The notes below the pieces were generated by a model. That model was given only the letters and a program-made list of their open reading frames with translations. It was not told where the DNA came from and did not search any database. From assembly GCF_905475395.1 (NCBI RefSeq), contig NC_058341.1, positions 67,649,501 to 67,713,500 on the forward strand: 64,000 bases of DNA, given 5' to 3'. Source of the DNA: Chrysoperla carnea. Taxonomy: Eukaryota > Arthropoda > Insecta > Neuroptera > Chrysopidae. The first letter of the stretch is position 1. Each line of letters opens with the position of its first letter. This document shows positions 25,018-36,967 of the stretch, in pieces. The position numbers were made by a program, and so were the translations under genes.

Positions 25018-25411
25018 GGGGCCGTTCATAAAATACATTCGCAATCAAGGGGAGGGGTGGTTCTGTTGAGTGTGACAAGATGTGGCAAGTGGGGGCAGGG
25101 GGTCTAAGACAATGTGACGTTCGCGGCTTATCAAAAAATTTTTTTCAGCTATTTTTTTTTCATTTTTTGTCATGATTAAAAGCATTCATTGACAAAAAGC
25201 ATTTTGTTAATTTATTTAAATTTTATTGGAAAAAAAAAATTAATATTTTTTAATATAAAAATTTGTGTACTATTTATCAAAAAAACTTAGGCTTAGTTTT
25301 TGTGACGTAATATTTATAGGGGGGTCACAGAAAGTGTGACACAGTGTGACAACCGGGGGGAGGTGGTGTCAAAATCCTAATTTTAGCGTGATGTATTTTA
25401 TGAACGGCCCC
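25018..25411. mobile_element. PIF/Harbinger-type MITE
   Basis: Termini GGGGCCGTTCATAAAATACA and its complement TGTATTTTATGAACGGCCCC, flanked by TAA on both sides (3-bp TWA target). 394 bp, no ORF. Subterminal GTGTGACA words occur at both ends. Confidence 0.8.
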
Positions 25412-26117
25412 TAATCATTCATCAGATTAATGTCGATATGTAGGCATAAATTATAAGTGCTAATATAGAGAAAAGTAAAGAGTGTTAGTAAAAATAACAG
25501 AATCTGTTTTTTTCATGATAAGTGAATTATTAGATATCTGATCGTAGTTTTCAATTAGAATCAAGTTTTTTGGAGGATTGTCGATACAGTTAAAAATAAA
25601 GATACTCCTGAACAAAATTTACTTTTTTCGATAAACCTCGTACATGCATGCAAAAAAAATCGGAGGCAGTCATGAGGACAGGGGTCGACAGGGGGGAAAA
25701 CTTAAAACTGTATTTTGAATTTTCAGACTGATTGTAATATTATAAACTAAAAGTTAATATTATTACTTTTTGTTTTTGTTGTTTACTTTTAATCATGCAT
25801 ACGATATTTATTTACATCATGGTCTCTTCGATTATAATTGATGTTTTTAATATGATGCATACAGTGTAAACTAAATATAGACAAATATCTGGAATCGGGT
25901 ACTGAATATAACACTCTGATTACCCAGTCAGGATAAAACTTGATATCCTAAACTGCGTTCGAATTCGGAAAGTCCGTTAACGAAACGGGTTAAAAAGATA
26001 GCTGAAATGGCTCTCTTTTCTCAACTTCTACTTGAATTTTTCAAATTTGGTGTTTATAGATAGAGATTAGTACTATGAATATTCACCATCGTTCCTGAAA
26101 TATTCTATATATAAATT
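25412..26117. other. AT-rich gene-free stretch
   Basis: Nothing recognised on either strand. Confidence 0.5.
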
Positions 26118-26688
26118 AAAAACAAGTGAAAATAAACAATTGACTGAGTTAATTGTTGAAATACCATGTATAGACAGTGTTGATGGTGCAATCGTTTGTT
26201 TTTTGACGTCACGTAAATAAAAAAATATTTCCACTCTTAAATAGCCACCCAACATAACTGATATTCCCATATTAATACATACTATAAAATTTGCACCTAA
26301 TTAGCGCCCCCGTGGGTAAACAGTGATGTTTACAAAAAAATGTTTCAAACAAAAGTTGTTTATTTTTTACATTTAAACTTTTGTTCTATCTCTAACGGTT
26401 TACAAGATAGGTCTTACGGACAAAAGACCCAATTGACCTATGTTGCTCATTTACGAACTTGACCTCACTTTTTACGTCCCAAGCACGCTATAAAAGTTTC
26501 AACTTCATATCTCTTTTCGTTTTTGAGTTATCGTGCTTACGGACAGAGAACCGGAAATGGACGAATTAGGTGATTCTATGAACACCTTTACCAAAATTTT
26601 TTTCGTAGCATCAATATTTTTAAGCGTTACAAACTTGGCACTAAACTTAATATACTATGTATATTTGATATAAACATGGCATAATAAT
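26118..26688 (+). repeat. Rep-1 copy D (near full length)
   Basis: Head ACAAGTGAAAATAAACAATT; a small private replacement after GACAGTGTTGA; then all family blocks to TTTTTAAGCGTTACAAACTT and the terminal hairpin region. Confidence 0.75.
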
Positions 26689-27344
26689 TGATACTGAAAA
26701 TTCTGGAATAATAATAATAAATTTTAAACTACGCAATTGAACAAATTTAAAGTTAAATTGATGCAGCATGAAATGAATAAATTAATTTGTATCAATTACA
26801 ATATTTAAAATATTAAAAAATGAACACACAATAATATTAATTTCTGGTAGATTTCTCCTAGATCAAAGGTTATTGGAGTAATAAAAATAAATTAGATTTT
26901 AATAAGTTATTTATATCATGACCAGTAATAAGTAGTATTCAAATTTGTGTACAAATTATATAATTAATCAATCAGTTCTTTCAGTATACTGTTTTCATAT
27001 AATATTAATTTATACCCGACTACATGGTACAAATGAGTGGTAATGTGTGTATCAGTGTATATATATATATATATCATTTTAATATACCATGTGTGTTTGT
27101 ACCATCTAGGCATATACATATCTGTAGTATGACAGAATACATCAGTTTAGTAATGCATCTAAGTGAGAGGTATTATATACATGTATTGAACACTAGTTGG
27201 AAGACGTTGGAGTATGCAACAAAACTCCCACTCTCTGCATGCATACAATAGAAGGTCTTTTGGTATCTGTAGTCTTACAGCACATGTATATAATACCTCT
27301 CGCTTAGATGCATTTCTAAACGGATGTATTCTGTCATACTCGTT
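26689..27344. other. Gene-free stretch with (TA)n and a hairpin
   Basis: A TA run spans about 27057-27074. An inverted pair of about 60 bp (AGTATGACAGAATACATC ... and GATGTATTCTGTCATACT) spans 27127-27345 with a loop of about 95 bp. Confidence 0.6.
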
Positions 27345-27935
27345 TTGCAGTTAACCATGTAAAGTTGTAGAGTTTTGGGGGACATCATGTTCTGACATCA
27401 GATTGGACCTAGTTCTTCGGGTTTCTTTAATAGCCAATTTAGATCCAAAACGGTAAGAGATAGAATAACAATTTAAATTGGGAAGTTGATCCTCATAAAA
27501 AAAAACATTTTTAACCTAAACCATTTTTCGAAAATCGGCACCTTTCGAGGAAATCCCACTTAACAATATGTCATTATTGCATTTAATCGTAAGAAAATTA
27601 TGGAAAAATGCTTTAGCCAAAAGTTTTCAAGGACAATAGAGGACATTAACCTGTGTCCATGACTTTGACCTAAAATTATAGATAACCTTCAAGTTGCAAG
27701 CTAACATTTTCGAAAAAATGTAACAAAAATTGTTAGTTTTTTTTTATGGGGATCAATTTTCTAAATCAAAATGTTATTCTATCTATTACCGTTTAGAATC
27801 TAAATTGGATATTAATGCAAATAGGCCCAATATGAGTCAGAGGATCATGTCTTCCATCAAACTCAACAATTGTAACAATTTTTGTTACAAGTAATTTTTT
27901 ATTGGTTCACTACAAAACGAACTATTGATATATGC
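27345..27935. repeat. Rep-4 foldback, partial copy
   Basis: GACATCATGTTCTGACATCA, GGACCTAGTTCTTC, AACGGTAAGAGATAGAATAA on the left and the complement on the right (AGAATAACA-like block near 27770, GGCCCAAT, TATTGGTTCACTACAAAACG). It is the inner part of the larger copy at 49905-50965. Another fragment lies at 32185-32325. Confidence 0.7.
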
Positions 27936-29444
27936 TCTTATGTATGCTTGTTCCTTTGCAGCAGACTAGAGACCAAACGCGTAGATCGATTTTGATGATT
28001 TTTATGTGAATCGATTTGTCTTAATATTGTGAATATCATTTAAAGACGTGGCAGCAATGAAAATTCAGTATGGGAACAACCAGACGACATATTGTGAAAG
28101 AAAAAAAATAAAAGTCAACGAACTATGTTAAGTGGAGTATTATTGAATAGCTATTTAAAAATCCTAACTAAAGAAAAAAATAATAAATATAAAAAATAAA
28201 AACTCGACTGCGTTAAATAATAATTGAAAAGAAAAAAACAAGTCTAGTAGTTTACAGATATAATTAAAATTTTTAAGACAAACATGGAAAAAATTTATTT
28301 TATGCAATATTTCCCCTGGAATTCGAAAAAAGAGTTCAGCTTCGAACGATTTAAGAAATAAAAACTATACAACAAAACTTTGTAACAGGCGCGAGGTTAT
28401 AAAGGGGCGCCTGAGCAGAAGTTTTTTAACAAACATAAAATTAATTGTCTATAAAATTGCCATAATTAAAGTGAAATTAAAATTTATTAAAAAACGAAGA
28501 AGTTAGCAAAACAAAATTTTATATGTATTTTATGTGTATCTCTATGGTGATATCAGACAAGAACGTTACTAACCTATATGTTCCTCCTTATTTAATTAGG
28601 AATTTTAAACGTTCATATTTTGCGTACTTCTAAAGATTTTTAAAAACCAATTTTACTTTTCTGCGCGTAGTGAGAATGCTTCACCTGAAGTGATAAAAAA
28701 AATTTAGTAAACAAAGAAAATTTAAATGACACTGAACAGTAAGCTTTGGAACTCTCAATAGTCAAAGAATAGAAATAGAACACAAATGAGGATACGGAAG
28801 AGAAAGCTTACAGCAGATGAATCTGCCGAAGATATTACTACTTAAGAGTACTTTTACTTAAGGTAGTACCTACACGAAAGTGATATTCCAAGAATTTCTC
28901 AAAACTCAGAATATAAAATATTTAATTCATAATACACTTGCTGTTAAAATTAGAAGATGATTTACCATGCCATACATGAGATATTAGCAATTAAAAGTGA
29001 CGCAATTTGTACGTGTACATGGGAGAAGTGTATAAAAATACACAAATTTACAAATATTATATTTATTTACCAATGAATGACGTCCACCATCTCTATGAAA
29101 AACTAATATAATGTAGAATACTATATTTAGAAAATATATAAATAAAAATAAAAATTATTTACCATATAGTTTCGATAAAAAACTTAAATAAATAACTCGT
29201 TTTAGCGATATTTTTTTATGGAGAGGATATAATAACTAATGGTAAAGTTATATATCATAGTATGTGTGTGTATACGTATAGAAGATTTGTTAGTGAGGAA
29301 CTACAGTCTTGTGAAAATAATATATGGTATATGTATAATAGTCATAGCACAGTTAATGCACTGAATGATAGTATTAGTCCAAAACTTTTTGACTGGACGG
29401 TCGCGGAGGAACTACCTTAAGAGTAACAGTATAGTAATTATGGG
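27936..29444. other. Gene-free stretch
   Basis: AT-rich, unrecognised. Positions 27965-28100 resemble a decayed dispersed repeat (ACCAAACGCGTAGATCGATT). Confidence 0.45.
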
Positions 29445-29972
29445 CAGCGGTGAATTTACACTAGGGGCAGTCGGGGCTAGTGCCCAGGGCGGCAAAATTT
29501 GGAAAGTGGAAAAAAATTTTGTTATTGTCATCAAAATTTCTCAATAGAAAATTTTTATTCTTTTAATTAATCATACATCATTTAATAGATAATTTAAGAA
29601 ATTCGACTTTACAATTTTTGTCAAATCGAAATATTGTAAATCATAATTTTGGCACCTTAAGTGAAAATTTATCTTCGAAATAATTTAATTAATTCATTTC
29701 TTTGAAGATTTGACATGGTAATATTTGATTTTTTAATTTGCTGGAATCATAAAATTTAAATTTGGTTTTTTTTTTGAAAAATTAAGAACGTTTTCGAGTT
29801 CTTTTTGCATTTAAAAATAAATAAAATTTAGTTAGTCAATGAATTTCTTAAAAATTGAATAATTTAAAAAAAATAAGATATCAAAACTACATAACTTTTT
29901 TAGTGATATTTCAATGATGGGGCGGCATTTTTTTCAGTGCCTCAGGGCGGCAGAAGTTTAAATCCGGCCCTG
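29445..29972. mobile_element. hAT-type non-autonomous element
   Basis: Right terminus complement CAGGGCCGGATTTAAAC pairs imperfectly with left terminus CAGCGGTGAATTTACAC. CAGGGCGGCA occurs near both ends. Flanking octamers ATTATGGG and ATTATGGA form an 8-bp TSD. 528 bp. Confidence 0.7.
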
Positions 29973-30115
29973 ATTATGGACTTGTGATTGAACTTCAAAA
30001 GAGACGACAATTGTACAGAAATTTGATCAATTTAAACATTGAAGTAGTTAAAAAAAGAGCAAATGAGTTAGTAACGATGCATTCGGCTGATTTAGAAAAG
30101 TGCGTTGTTTATGAA

Positions 30116-30497
30116 CAGTGTTGCCAGATTGGGCTATTTCAATTGTCTATTGGCGATTAAATTTTTCTGTCGGTGGCTAATAGCCATTTGGACTGTTTTT
30201 AATTTTCAGAAATATGAATTTTATTTTGTAATAAAGTCGACTTCTCGTGTATTAAAAATTTATATTATGAAAAGTGATCAATTTATTTAATTTGTAATTA
30301 TGCCAATCGATTATCGCTATCAGAAATATTTTATGATTGGCGCGCTAAAATGCGCATGCGTAAATGTGTGACTTGTGTGTCTGACACAAAAAGATATTTG
30401 AAATTCTGAGATTCTCATCTATTTATTACCATCCATGATTGGGCTACTTCAGCGCTGCTCATGGGCCGGTTTTAGAAAAACTATTCTGGCAACACTG
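30116..30497. mobile_element. hAT-type MITE
   Basis: Termini CAGTGTTGCCAGATTG and TCTGGCAACACTG; exact 8-bp TSD TTTATGAA on both sides; 382 bp. The terminal CAGTGYTGCCA is shared with the MITE at 22961-23155, so they are the same or a sister family. Confidence 0.85.
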
Positions 30498-30701
30498 TTT
30501 ATGAATGTATATCCATCTATTTTCTTATTTAACAACGATAGCTTGAGTCGAAGAACTGTCTCGAACAATCAGCTCGATTTTACAGGTTCTAAAAAATAAA
30601 AAACTTTAAACTAAAGAACTAAAGAACTAAAAAAGGTCTTTATTGATAGAAAGACTTAATGCTAACATTAGCGCCACCCAATTCTGTAAAATAGCATTAT
30701 A

Positions 30702-31023
30702 CAGTAGAACCTCGATAAGTTAAAGTCCAAGGGAAACACAAAATATTTTAAGTTATAGAGGTTTTAAGTTATCAAGGGTCTATGTTAGGTAAAGGTTAAT
30801 ATAGAGGTATGTACATGTTTCTATGTACCCTAGTTAATATAGAGGTATGTACATGTTTCTATGTAGTTACTGAGGGCCTATACAGAGATTATTTATTTAA
30901 GTTATAGAGGTTGCGTATTTTAAGTTATAGAGGTTTTGGGCTCTGATGGGAAGGGAACATAGTATTTTTTGAAGTAACAGAGGTTTTTATGTTACCGAGG
31001 TTTAAGTTATCGAGGTTCTACTG
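30702..31023. mobile_element. Pogo/Tigger-like MITE
   Basis: Termini CAGTAGAACCTCGATAAGTT and AAGTTATCGAGGTTCTACTG, flanked by TA. Interior built of repeated AAGTTATAGAGGTT words and a 36-bp unit in tandem (from about 30799 and 30835). 322 bp. Confidence 0.85.
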
Positions 31024-31025
31024 TA

Positions 31026-31672
31026 GTATGTAAATAAAGATTCCAAGGCACTAGTTTTAATTAATAAATGAATGAATAGTGATATTGAAAAATGATTTTA
31101 GTTGAAATCTGATAATAGATAATTGCTACCATTTAGTGTAATAATTATATTTGTATAACTTATAGAAATGCATATCCACGCCACGTGTCTGTCATAATAT
31201 AACTTGTATATTTCTTAAAATTTATAATTATGTAGATCTATAAAATTTAAAAAAATTACATGTAATAATAATTTTTGTGAAAGTCTCTCCTTGTCTGTTT
31301 AACATATAAATGTATTTAAATAGGTAAAAGACGCCCACACTTTATACACACATAACACAACAACAATCATCAAAGTCTAACTAAAATAATACTTGTTTTA
31401 TTTGTATATCTATCTATCTTTACCTGCTTTTTAAATGTATGGTCATCTGGTGGGTCTCTTAATCATATTCATTCAAATAATGCATAGTTTATATAAATAA
31501 TGCACAGAGTTTAGAATTGGGCAAGAAATCCTTGTTTAAGTTCACCAATACCATAAGCAATACTGTCGTTATAAAGTAAAAAGTCCTGTCTCTAAAAACC
31601 AGAGCAATCAAGTCCAAAACCTTGAATTAAAGTTAATATAATTAATTTTTAACCAGGTCCACCCGTGAGGAA
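31026..31672. other. AT-rich gene-free stretch
   Basis: No recognised feature. Confidence 0.5.
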
Positions 31673-32171
31673 TAGGGTATTCCACTATTTTTGAAAAAGT
31701 ACTTCAAAATGTTGATTTTGCTAAAAAGCCACAAAAAATTTATTTCGGAAAAATACACACGCTTTCTTGCCAAAAATTTAAATTAAATTTTAAACCTATT
31801 TTAAACTGTCAAAAACGCGGGCATCCAATTTGATGGCGTAATATGGGTGTCACTAAGTTTGACAGATATATTCCAAGACATCTGATAATAATAAATATAA
31901 ATACATATTAACTATGTATATATTATACCCAGCTGTCTACACTGAACTAATTGATGGTCTATGACTCATACCGCTATGACATCACAGCAGAGCTTACCCG
32001 CGTTTTAGGTCACGTGATGTACAGTTTAAAAATTACGATTTTTAATTTTAATATTTTTAAAGAAAAATGTGCTTTTATGATTCGAAATCAGAATATTTAA
32101 ATATATTTTTACATAAATTTTAACTTTTTTCAAATTTCATGATTTATTTTTGACTAACGATAATACCCTAT
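31673..32171 (+). repeat. Rep-3 dispersed repeat, copy B
   Basis: Second copy, same orientation, with better ends: TAGGGTATTCCA at the left and GATAATACCCTA at the right form a short terminal inverted repeat. This points to a non-autonomous DNA transposon. Flanks show at most a TA duplication. Confidence 0.75.
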
Positions 32172-32334
32172 TTAGATCCTAAGAAGTATGATATAGAAAA
32201 ACACTTTAAATTAGAAAGTTGATCCTTATAAAAAATTAACATTTCTTATTTAAAACCCTTTATTCGAAAACTTTTGGAGGAAATCAGGCTTTAAAATATG
32301 TCATTAATGCATTTAATCGAAAAACAAGTAAATT

Positions 32335-32895
32335 TAATTGATGAATATTTAAATTTATCCTTTATTATTTACACTTAGCATAGTAAACCGTAAAAAAACA
32401 CAATTACAGCAAATTATTTTGTTTGTTACCTGTGTATTTATTTGTAATAAAACATAGTGTACCTGTACTTATACAACTAAAAGGTATACAATACATGTGT
32501 AATACTGTTTATGGAATAGGTACATGTACTTACAATAACATCCTCCTTCTCTGTCTTTTAGTCACTATCCTTTTTACAAAGTAATAATTATTTTTAAAAC
32601 CTCTCACTAATAAGATGTTCTAGTAAGGTGTATATAAACATATTTTTACCGGTACAATGTTATCGCTTCTCGGCTCAATGAGCTAAGATCAAAGTGTAGT
32701 GTCTGTTCTTATCAGCTTAATATCTGGTACGTCTCGCATTGCGAGACCAGTATATTAAACTATTATTTGGAACATGGTAGATTGTTAGGAGCTTGCTCCT
32801 CTTCTACCCCGGGTTGACCCAGTTTAGCAGTACAGCTGGGATTGGCCCTCTTAAATTAATCTAAAAATAATACTTCTCATAAAATAATCTTTAAT
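32335..32895 (+). repeat. Left arm of U2-containing inverted duplication
   Basis: About 560 bp, from the 3' side of a Rep-4 fragment (32185-32325) through the U2 gene to about 45 bp beyond it. It is repeated in reverse at 35800-36350. The upstream 310 bp (for example TAGTAAGGTGTATATAAAC near -40) is as well conserved as the gene, so the promoter was copied with it. Confidence 0.8.
32662..32849 (+). ncRNA. U2: U2 spliceosomal snRNA, copy 1
   Basis: Starts ATCGCTTCTCGG as insect U2 does and runs about 188 nt. Visible parts in order: stem I (GGCTC/GAGCT); GATCAAAGTGTAGTGTCTG, the branch-site recognition region; TTCTTATCAGCTTAATATCTGG; stem IIb (GTCTCGC/GCGAGAC); an Sm-like site TATTATTTGGAAC; stem III GGAGCTTGCTCC; and stem IV with loop GCAGTA, the U2B''/U2A' site. 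U2 pairs with the intron branch site in the spliceosome. The branch-recognition hexamer reads GUAGUG, not the usual GUAGUA. About 310 bp upstream are shared with copy 2, which fits a retained promoter. Confidence 0.9.
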
Positions 32896-33851
32896 TACGC
32901 GAATAATACTAAATTTTATTTATAATATTTTTTTAAATTAAAAGTCAGAGAATAGTTTAAACACCACGCTTTGTAGCTTGTTTTAAGTAGTATATGGTTA
33001 TCGGTAATAACTTGTCCTCATTAATGGATGGGTATGATATTAGAGAGAGACATACACATCATACATACATACATACAGGTGAAGCTAATATAAGCGTGTT
33101 AAAAAAGAAGTATCTGTCTCACTAAAAATGCACGGATTACGGGGACGAAAGTTTTGTCAGGGGGCGAGAAAAATTAATTTATACTTTTTGTCAAATATGT
33201 ATGTTAAGTACTTCTTGTAAATGACAAGTGCGTTAATATATAAAAGCTTTCTTCATATTAAATAAACTTAAGTTCGAAAATTCTCGAGGAATATGTGTCG
33301 GTCCTTACCCAGGAAAAGAATTTGAAAGGGGTATTGCGATTTTTTTTCAAAATACTTTTTTACTGATGACAATTAATTTTCAGTTTTCATCAGGAAGAAT
33401 GCCATCGTGCACGTAAAAATAACGCAAATATTTAACTTGATTGTTTTGTTCGGATTGACAAGTTAGTGACTTCATAACCGTTGGAGTTTGAGAGGAGATT
33501 TTCAATATCAATAGAAATTATTTTCTGTTCCCTTCCGAGACACATTGTCTATCTCTTGTGCTAGTAATCTTTGGCTCAACAATGAAAAAATTGTTTGTTC
33601 TTTTTTTTATTTACTGAGCCAGGTACATCGTCATTCCGAAGTCACTGAAAAACAAAATTATCATATTCGATTATGTACTATTCCCCTCTCCCGTTCCATT
33701 TCTAATTACCACCGAGTGCTACTCGATTAACAAAACACTTGTATTTTTATTCAAATTGATAAATTTTGCGTTCGATTTCCGCTAAAAACCCTTCTTCGTT
33801 AAAGAAATTTTTACCCATAAATATTAAAATTACCAATGGGTTCCAATTCGA
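32896..33851. other. Gene-free stretch between U2 copy 1 and the LINE
   Basis: Short ATAC microsatellite at about 33060-33077. Otherwise no recognised repeat or coding signal. Confidence 0.5.
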
Positions 33852-33865
33852 TACTTGCATTATTT

Positions 33866-34775
33866 AAAAAAGATAAAGATAAAAAAGAATTTATTGCCAG
33901 ATTATAATATTACAATTAAGTATTACAAATATTCGTAGATGTTCCAATGTTCTATTACCATCTCTTATTGCTATCTTTGGTATATTCCAAGTTTTGTTTT
34001 ACGTATTAATTTTAACAATTTTTATGTTTTTTTTACAATGTATTCTTAAGGATAGATTTAGGGAAAAAAGGATGTGCAACATAATATAAAAAAACCCTAC
34101 TTCTTATGTAAATGTATCATTTGAAACAAATCTGAGAAAGCTATCAGTGAATTTGATATTTATTTATTTTGAGAATGATGAAATTTAAAATTTGAATTTT
34201 GTTATAATAGTAGATGCTTAGTTCTTCTATGTTTATAACTTTTATACTTGTGTGATAAATCGTTTTTAGTATAGTTTCCGATATTGGCTACCTCTTCGTT
34301 TTCGTGGACAGAGGACATTTCAAAAATTTTTTTTGTCATATCGTAGACTGTCTCCTTTAGATATGGGTGGTCCAGCTCTTTGTGAATGATTCTTGAGCTA
34401 TAAAATCGTGGATAATTTCCAACGATTCTTAGAGCCCTGTTTTGGACTGACTGTATTTTTTTAAAATTTGTTTTGCAAGTGCTACTCCAAACAGGAGCAG
34501 CGTATGTCAAGATTGGTCGTATAATAGTTTTAAATATAAGAAGTTTATTTTTTTCACTCAAGATGGATTTAGAGCTAAATATTGGGAATAGAGTTTTAAT
34601 AGTTCCTAAAGATTTCGATCTTACTTCATTAATGTGCTTAGTGAAAGTTAGTTTTGAATCTAGGTGTATTCCTAAATATTTGACGTACTTCGACCAATGT
34701 ATTTGTTCGTCATTGACATATATATGATGATTGAGGGTGGGTCTTCGTTTGGTAAATATGATGGCTTCTGTCTTG
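33866..34775 (-). mobile_element. 5'-truncated Jockey-like LINE fragment
   Basis: On the minus strand the reading frame gives KYLGIHLDSKLTFTKHI, then KLLIFKTIIRPILTYAAPVW, then KIQSVQNRALRI. This is the C-terminal end of a Jockey/I-type reverse transcriptase ORF. The 120-codon ORF at 34202-34561 is intact; the rest of the element's 5' part is absent. A 3' UTR with AATAAA and a T-rich tail follows. The identical 14-mer TACTTGCATTATTT flanks both ends (33852-33865 and 34776-34789), the TSD of a truncated retroposition. Confidence 0.85.
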
Positions 34776-34789
34776 TACTTGCATTATTT

Positions 34790-35547
34790 CTGTTGCCAGT
34801 TGATACATACTCTTGTTTGACTCGTCTAAACTGATGAGATACCATTCTCAAATCTTTAATCAAAAGGTATACACCAAGGTACCATTCCTAATGGTTTAAA
34901 AACCAACACACTTATATACTGCATTAATATCAACTACAACGCACATTAAAAAAGATTTAAAAAACCCACACATGATATAATAGTTGTAGGACTTAAAATT
35001 GAATAAAAGGTATCTTTAAAAAAAACAAGCCGTGGTGAACATGGCCTGTAGGAGCCACATCCATGGTGTTCTGACCCAGTAAATTTTTGTATTCAGCTAT
35101 AAAATTTATTTTATATATTTTTACTTATAATAAATATTTCCATTTTATTATGAAAGGAAATTTCAAATTTTGTGTCTAAACTCTCCAAATTCAAATATAA
35201 TTTCAAACAGAATTATTAAGTAAAGAATAACCAGCCCCTATACATTTTAAGGGCTATGCAAACCATAAACAGAAGTCAAGAAAGAAGTCGGAACGTTTTC
35301 CACAATACCACGTAAATTTTTTTAAAGAATTAAAATGGGGATTTATATAAAGAAATTTTCCTGTTAGGACAAATTAGAAAGAGTTGTTTCAAATAAATCT
35401 GAGATTTTTTAAAAACAATTTTTTTTAAATAATTTTATAAATTTCTCTCTTTAGAGAGAACATAATGAACGAATTTATTCAGTTTAATTCGTGAATCCGT
35501 AACTTTAACTTGACTTGAATATTATACTAATTTTTTATTAATTAATA
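34790..35547. other. Gene-free stretch between the LINE and the U2 pseudogene
   Basis: No recognised feature. Confidence 0.5.
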
Positions 35548-35692
35548 TGGGCTAAACCCCAGTAATACTGCAACACTGGGTCAACCCGCAGTAGAAGAGG
35601 AGCAAGCTCCTAACATTCTACCATGCTCCAAATAATAATAGTTTAAAATATACTGGTCTCGCAATGCGAGACGTACCAGATATTTCGCGCGG
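35548..35692 (-). pseudogene. 5'-truncated U2 snRNA pseudogene
   Basis: Carries stem IIb (GTCTCGC/GCGAGAC), the Sm-like region, stem III (GGAGCTTGCTCC) and stem IV with TTGCAGTA, but lacks about the first 50 nt, including the branch-recognition region. At the break it joins unrelated sequence that is less AT-rich. It cannot yield a working U2. Confidence 0.8.
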
Positions 35693-35791
35693 ATCGTATC
35701 CGACACCATCAACCGAGCCATGATCTATGCTATTCATAAAGACTTCGTCATCCAGGTTACTACTCCAATATTTCGTCCGGTATAAGATTTG
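35693..35791 (+). other. Short unexplained open frame joined to the U2 pseudogene
   Basis: About 100 bp, visibly less AT-rich than its surroundings, with an open frame reading IVSDTINRAMIYAIHKD up to a TAA. No start codon or splice site is evident, and I do not recognise the protein. It could be a piece of a host exon or retrocopy captured at the pseudogene breakpoint, or chance. Confidence 0.25.
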
Positions 35792-35799
35792 AAGAATAT

Positions 35800-36350
35800 T
35801 TTATGAGAAGTATTATTTATTGATTAATTTAAAAGGGCCAATCCCAGCTGTACTGCAACACTGGGTCGACCCGCGGTAGAAGAGGAGCAAGCTCCTAACA
35901 ATCTACCATGTCCCAAATAATAGTTTAATATACTGGTCTCGCAATGCGAGACATACCAGATATTAAGCTGATAAGAACAGACACTACACTTTGATCTTAG
36001 CTCATTGAGCCGAGAAGCGATAACAGTGTACCGGTATAAATATGTTTATATACACCTTACTAGAACATCTTATTAGTGAGAGGTTTTAAAAATAATTATT
36101 ACTTTGTAAAAAGGATAGTGACTAAAAGACAGAGAAGGAGGAAGTTATTGTAAGTACATGTACCTACTCCATAAACAGTATTACAGATGCATTGTATACC
36201 TTTTAGTTGTATAAGTACAGGAACACTATGTTTTATTACAAATAAATACACAGGTAACAAACAAAATAATTCTCTGTAATTGTGTTTTTTTTACGGTTTA
36301 CTATGCTAAGTGTAAATAATAAAGGATAAATTTGGTACTCATCAATAACA
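35800..36350 (-). repeat. Right arm of U2-containing inverted duplication
   Basis: Reverse-orientation partner of 32335-32895. The arms are separated by about 2.9 kb holding the LINE fragment and the truncated U2. Divergence between the arms is a scatter of substitutions and small indels, so the duplication is not very recent. Confidence 0.8.
35834..36021 (-). ncRNA. U2: U2 spliceosomal snRNA, copy 2 (inverted)
   Basis: Full-length second copy on the opposite strand, nearly identical to copy 1 with the same GUAGUG. It differs at a few sites: the bases after the Sm-like run are GGGAC here, and stem IV (GTGTTGCAGTAC) is closer to the insect consensus than in copy 1. Upstream sequence is also shared. 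Either or both copies may be expressed. Confidence 0.88.
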
Positions 36351-36379
36351 CCTATTAATATTTAGTAGTTAGTGTAGTA

Positions 36380-36967
36380 AAAGACCTCGCTAAAATTAGA
36401 TGTAATTTCCATTTCGGTCAAACTTTTTCAAATTTTGGCAAATGATAGTTTAAGTCATTCTAAAGAAAAGTTCCTATGGTCACAAGTCATGAAAATGACA
36501 GGATTTCATGTTATAGCTAAATTAAAGTTGGAAAATGTACTCATGTGTATAATACATGCCTATGTGTGTAGGTATAGGCTAATATATATACAGATATGTA
36601 TAACTACATGCATACGTATGCTTTTTAATGTAAGGGTGTTGTTTTTTAATTCTTGTTTTTTTTTTTTTTTTTTTTTTTTAAGAATATGTTACGAATTATT
36701 CAAAGAAGAAGCAGTGTTTAATGTTCAGTGGATCAATAATATGAAGTGTTAAGATCAATATTTTCTACAATACAATTAAATTACAATAATTTTTTTATAC
36801 AAATGAGTACAATTTCCAACTTTAATTTAGGGATAACTTGAAATCCTGTCATTTTCATGACTTGTGACCATGGGAACTTTTATTCAGAATGACTTAAACT
36901 ATCATTTCCCAAAATTTGAAAAAGTTTGACCGAAATGCAGATTACATCTTATTTGTGCGAGGTCTTC
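36380..36967. repeat. Foldback element, about 155-bp arms
   Basis: Ends AAGACCTCGC and GCGAGGTCTT. Arms share AAACTTTTTCAAATTTTGG, GATAGTTTAAGTCATTCT and AATGACAGGATTTCA in inverse. The centre includes a poly(T) of about 23 (36657-36680). The ORFs here are chance frames of the arms. Confidence 0.75.

Noticed and set aside
36435-36752. 105-codon plus-strand ORF
   Set aside because: Lies across the left arm and loop of a foldback and reads through a poly(T) tract as poly-Phe.
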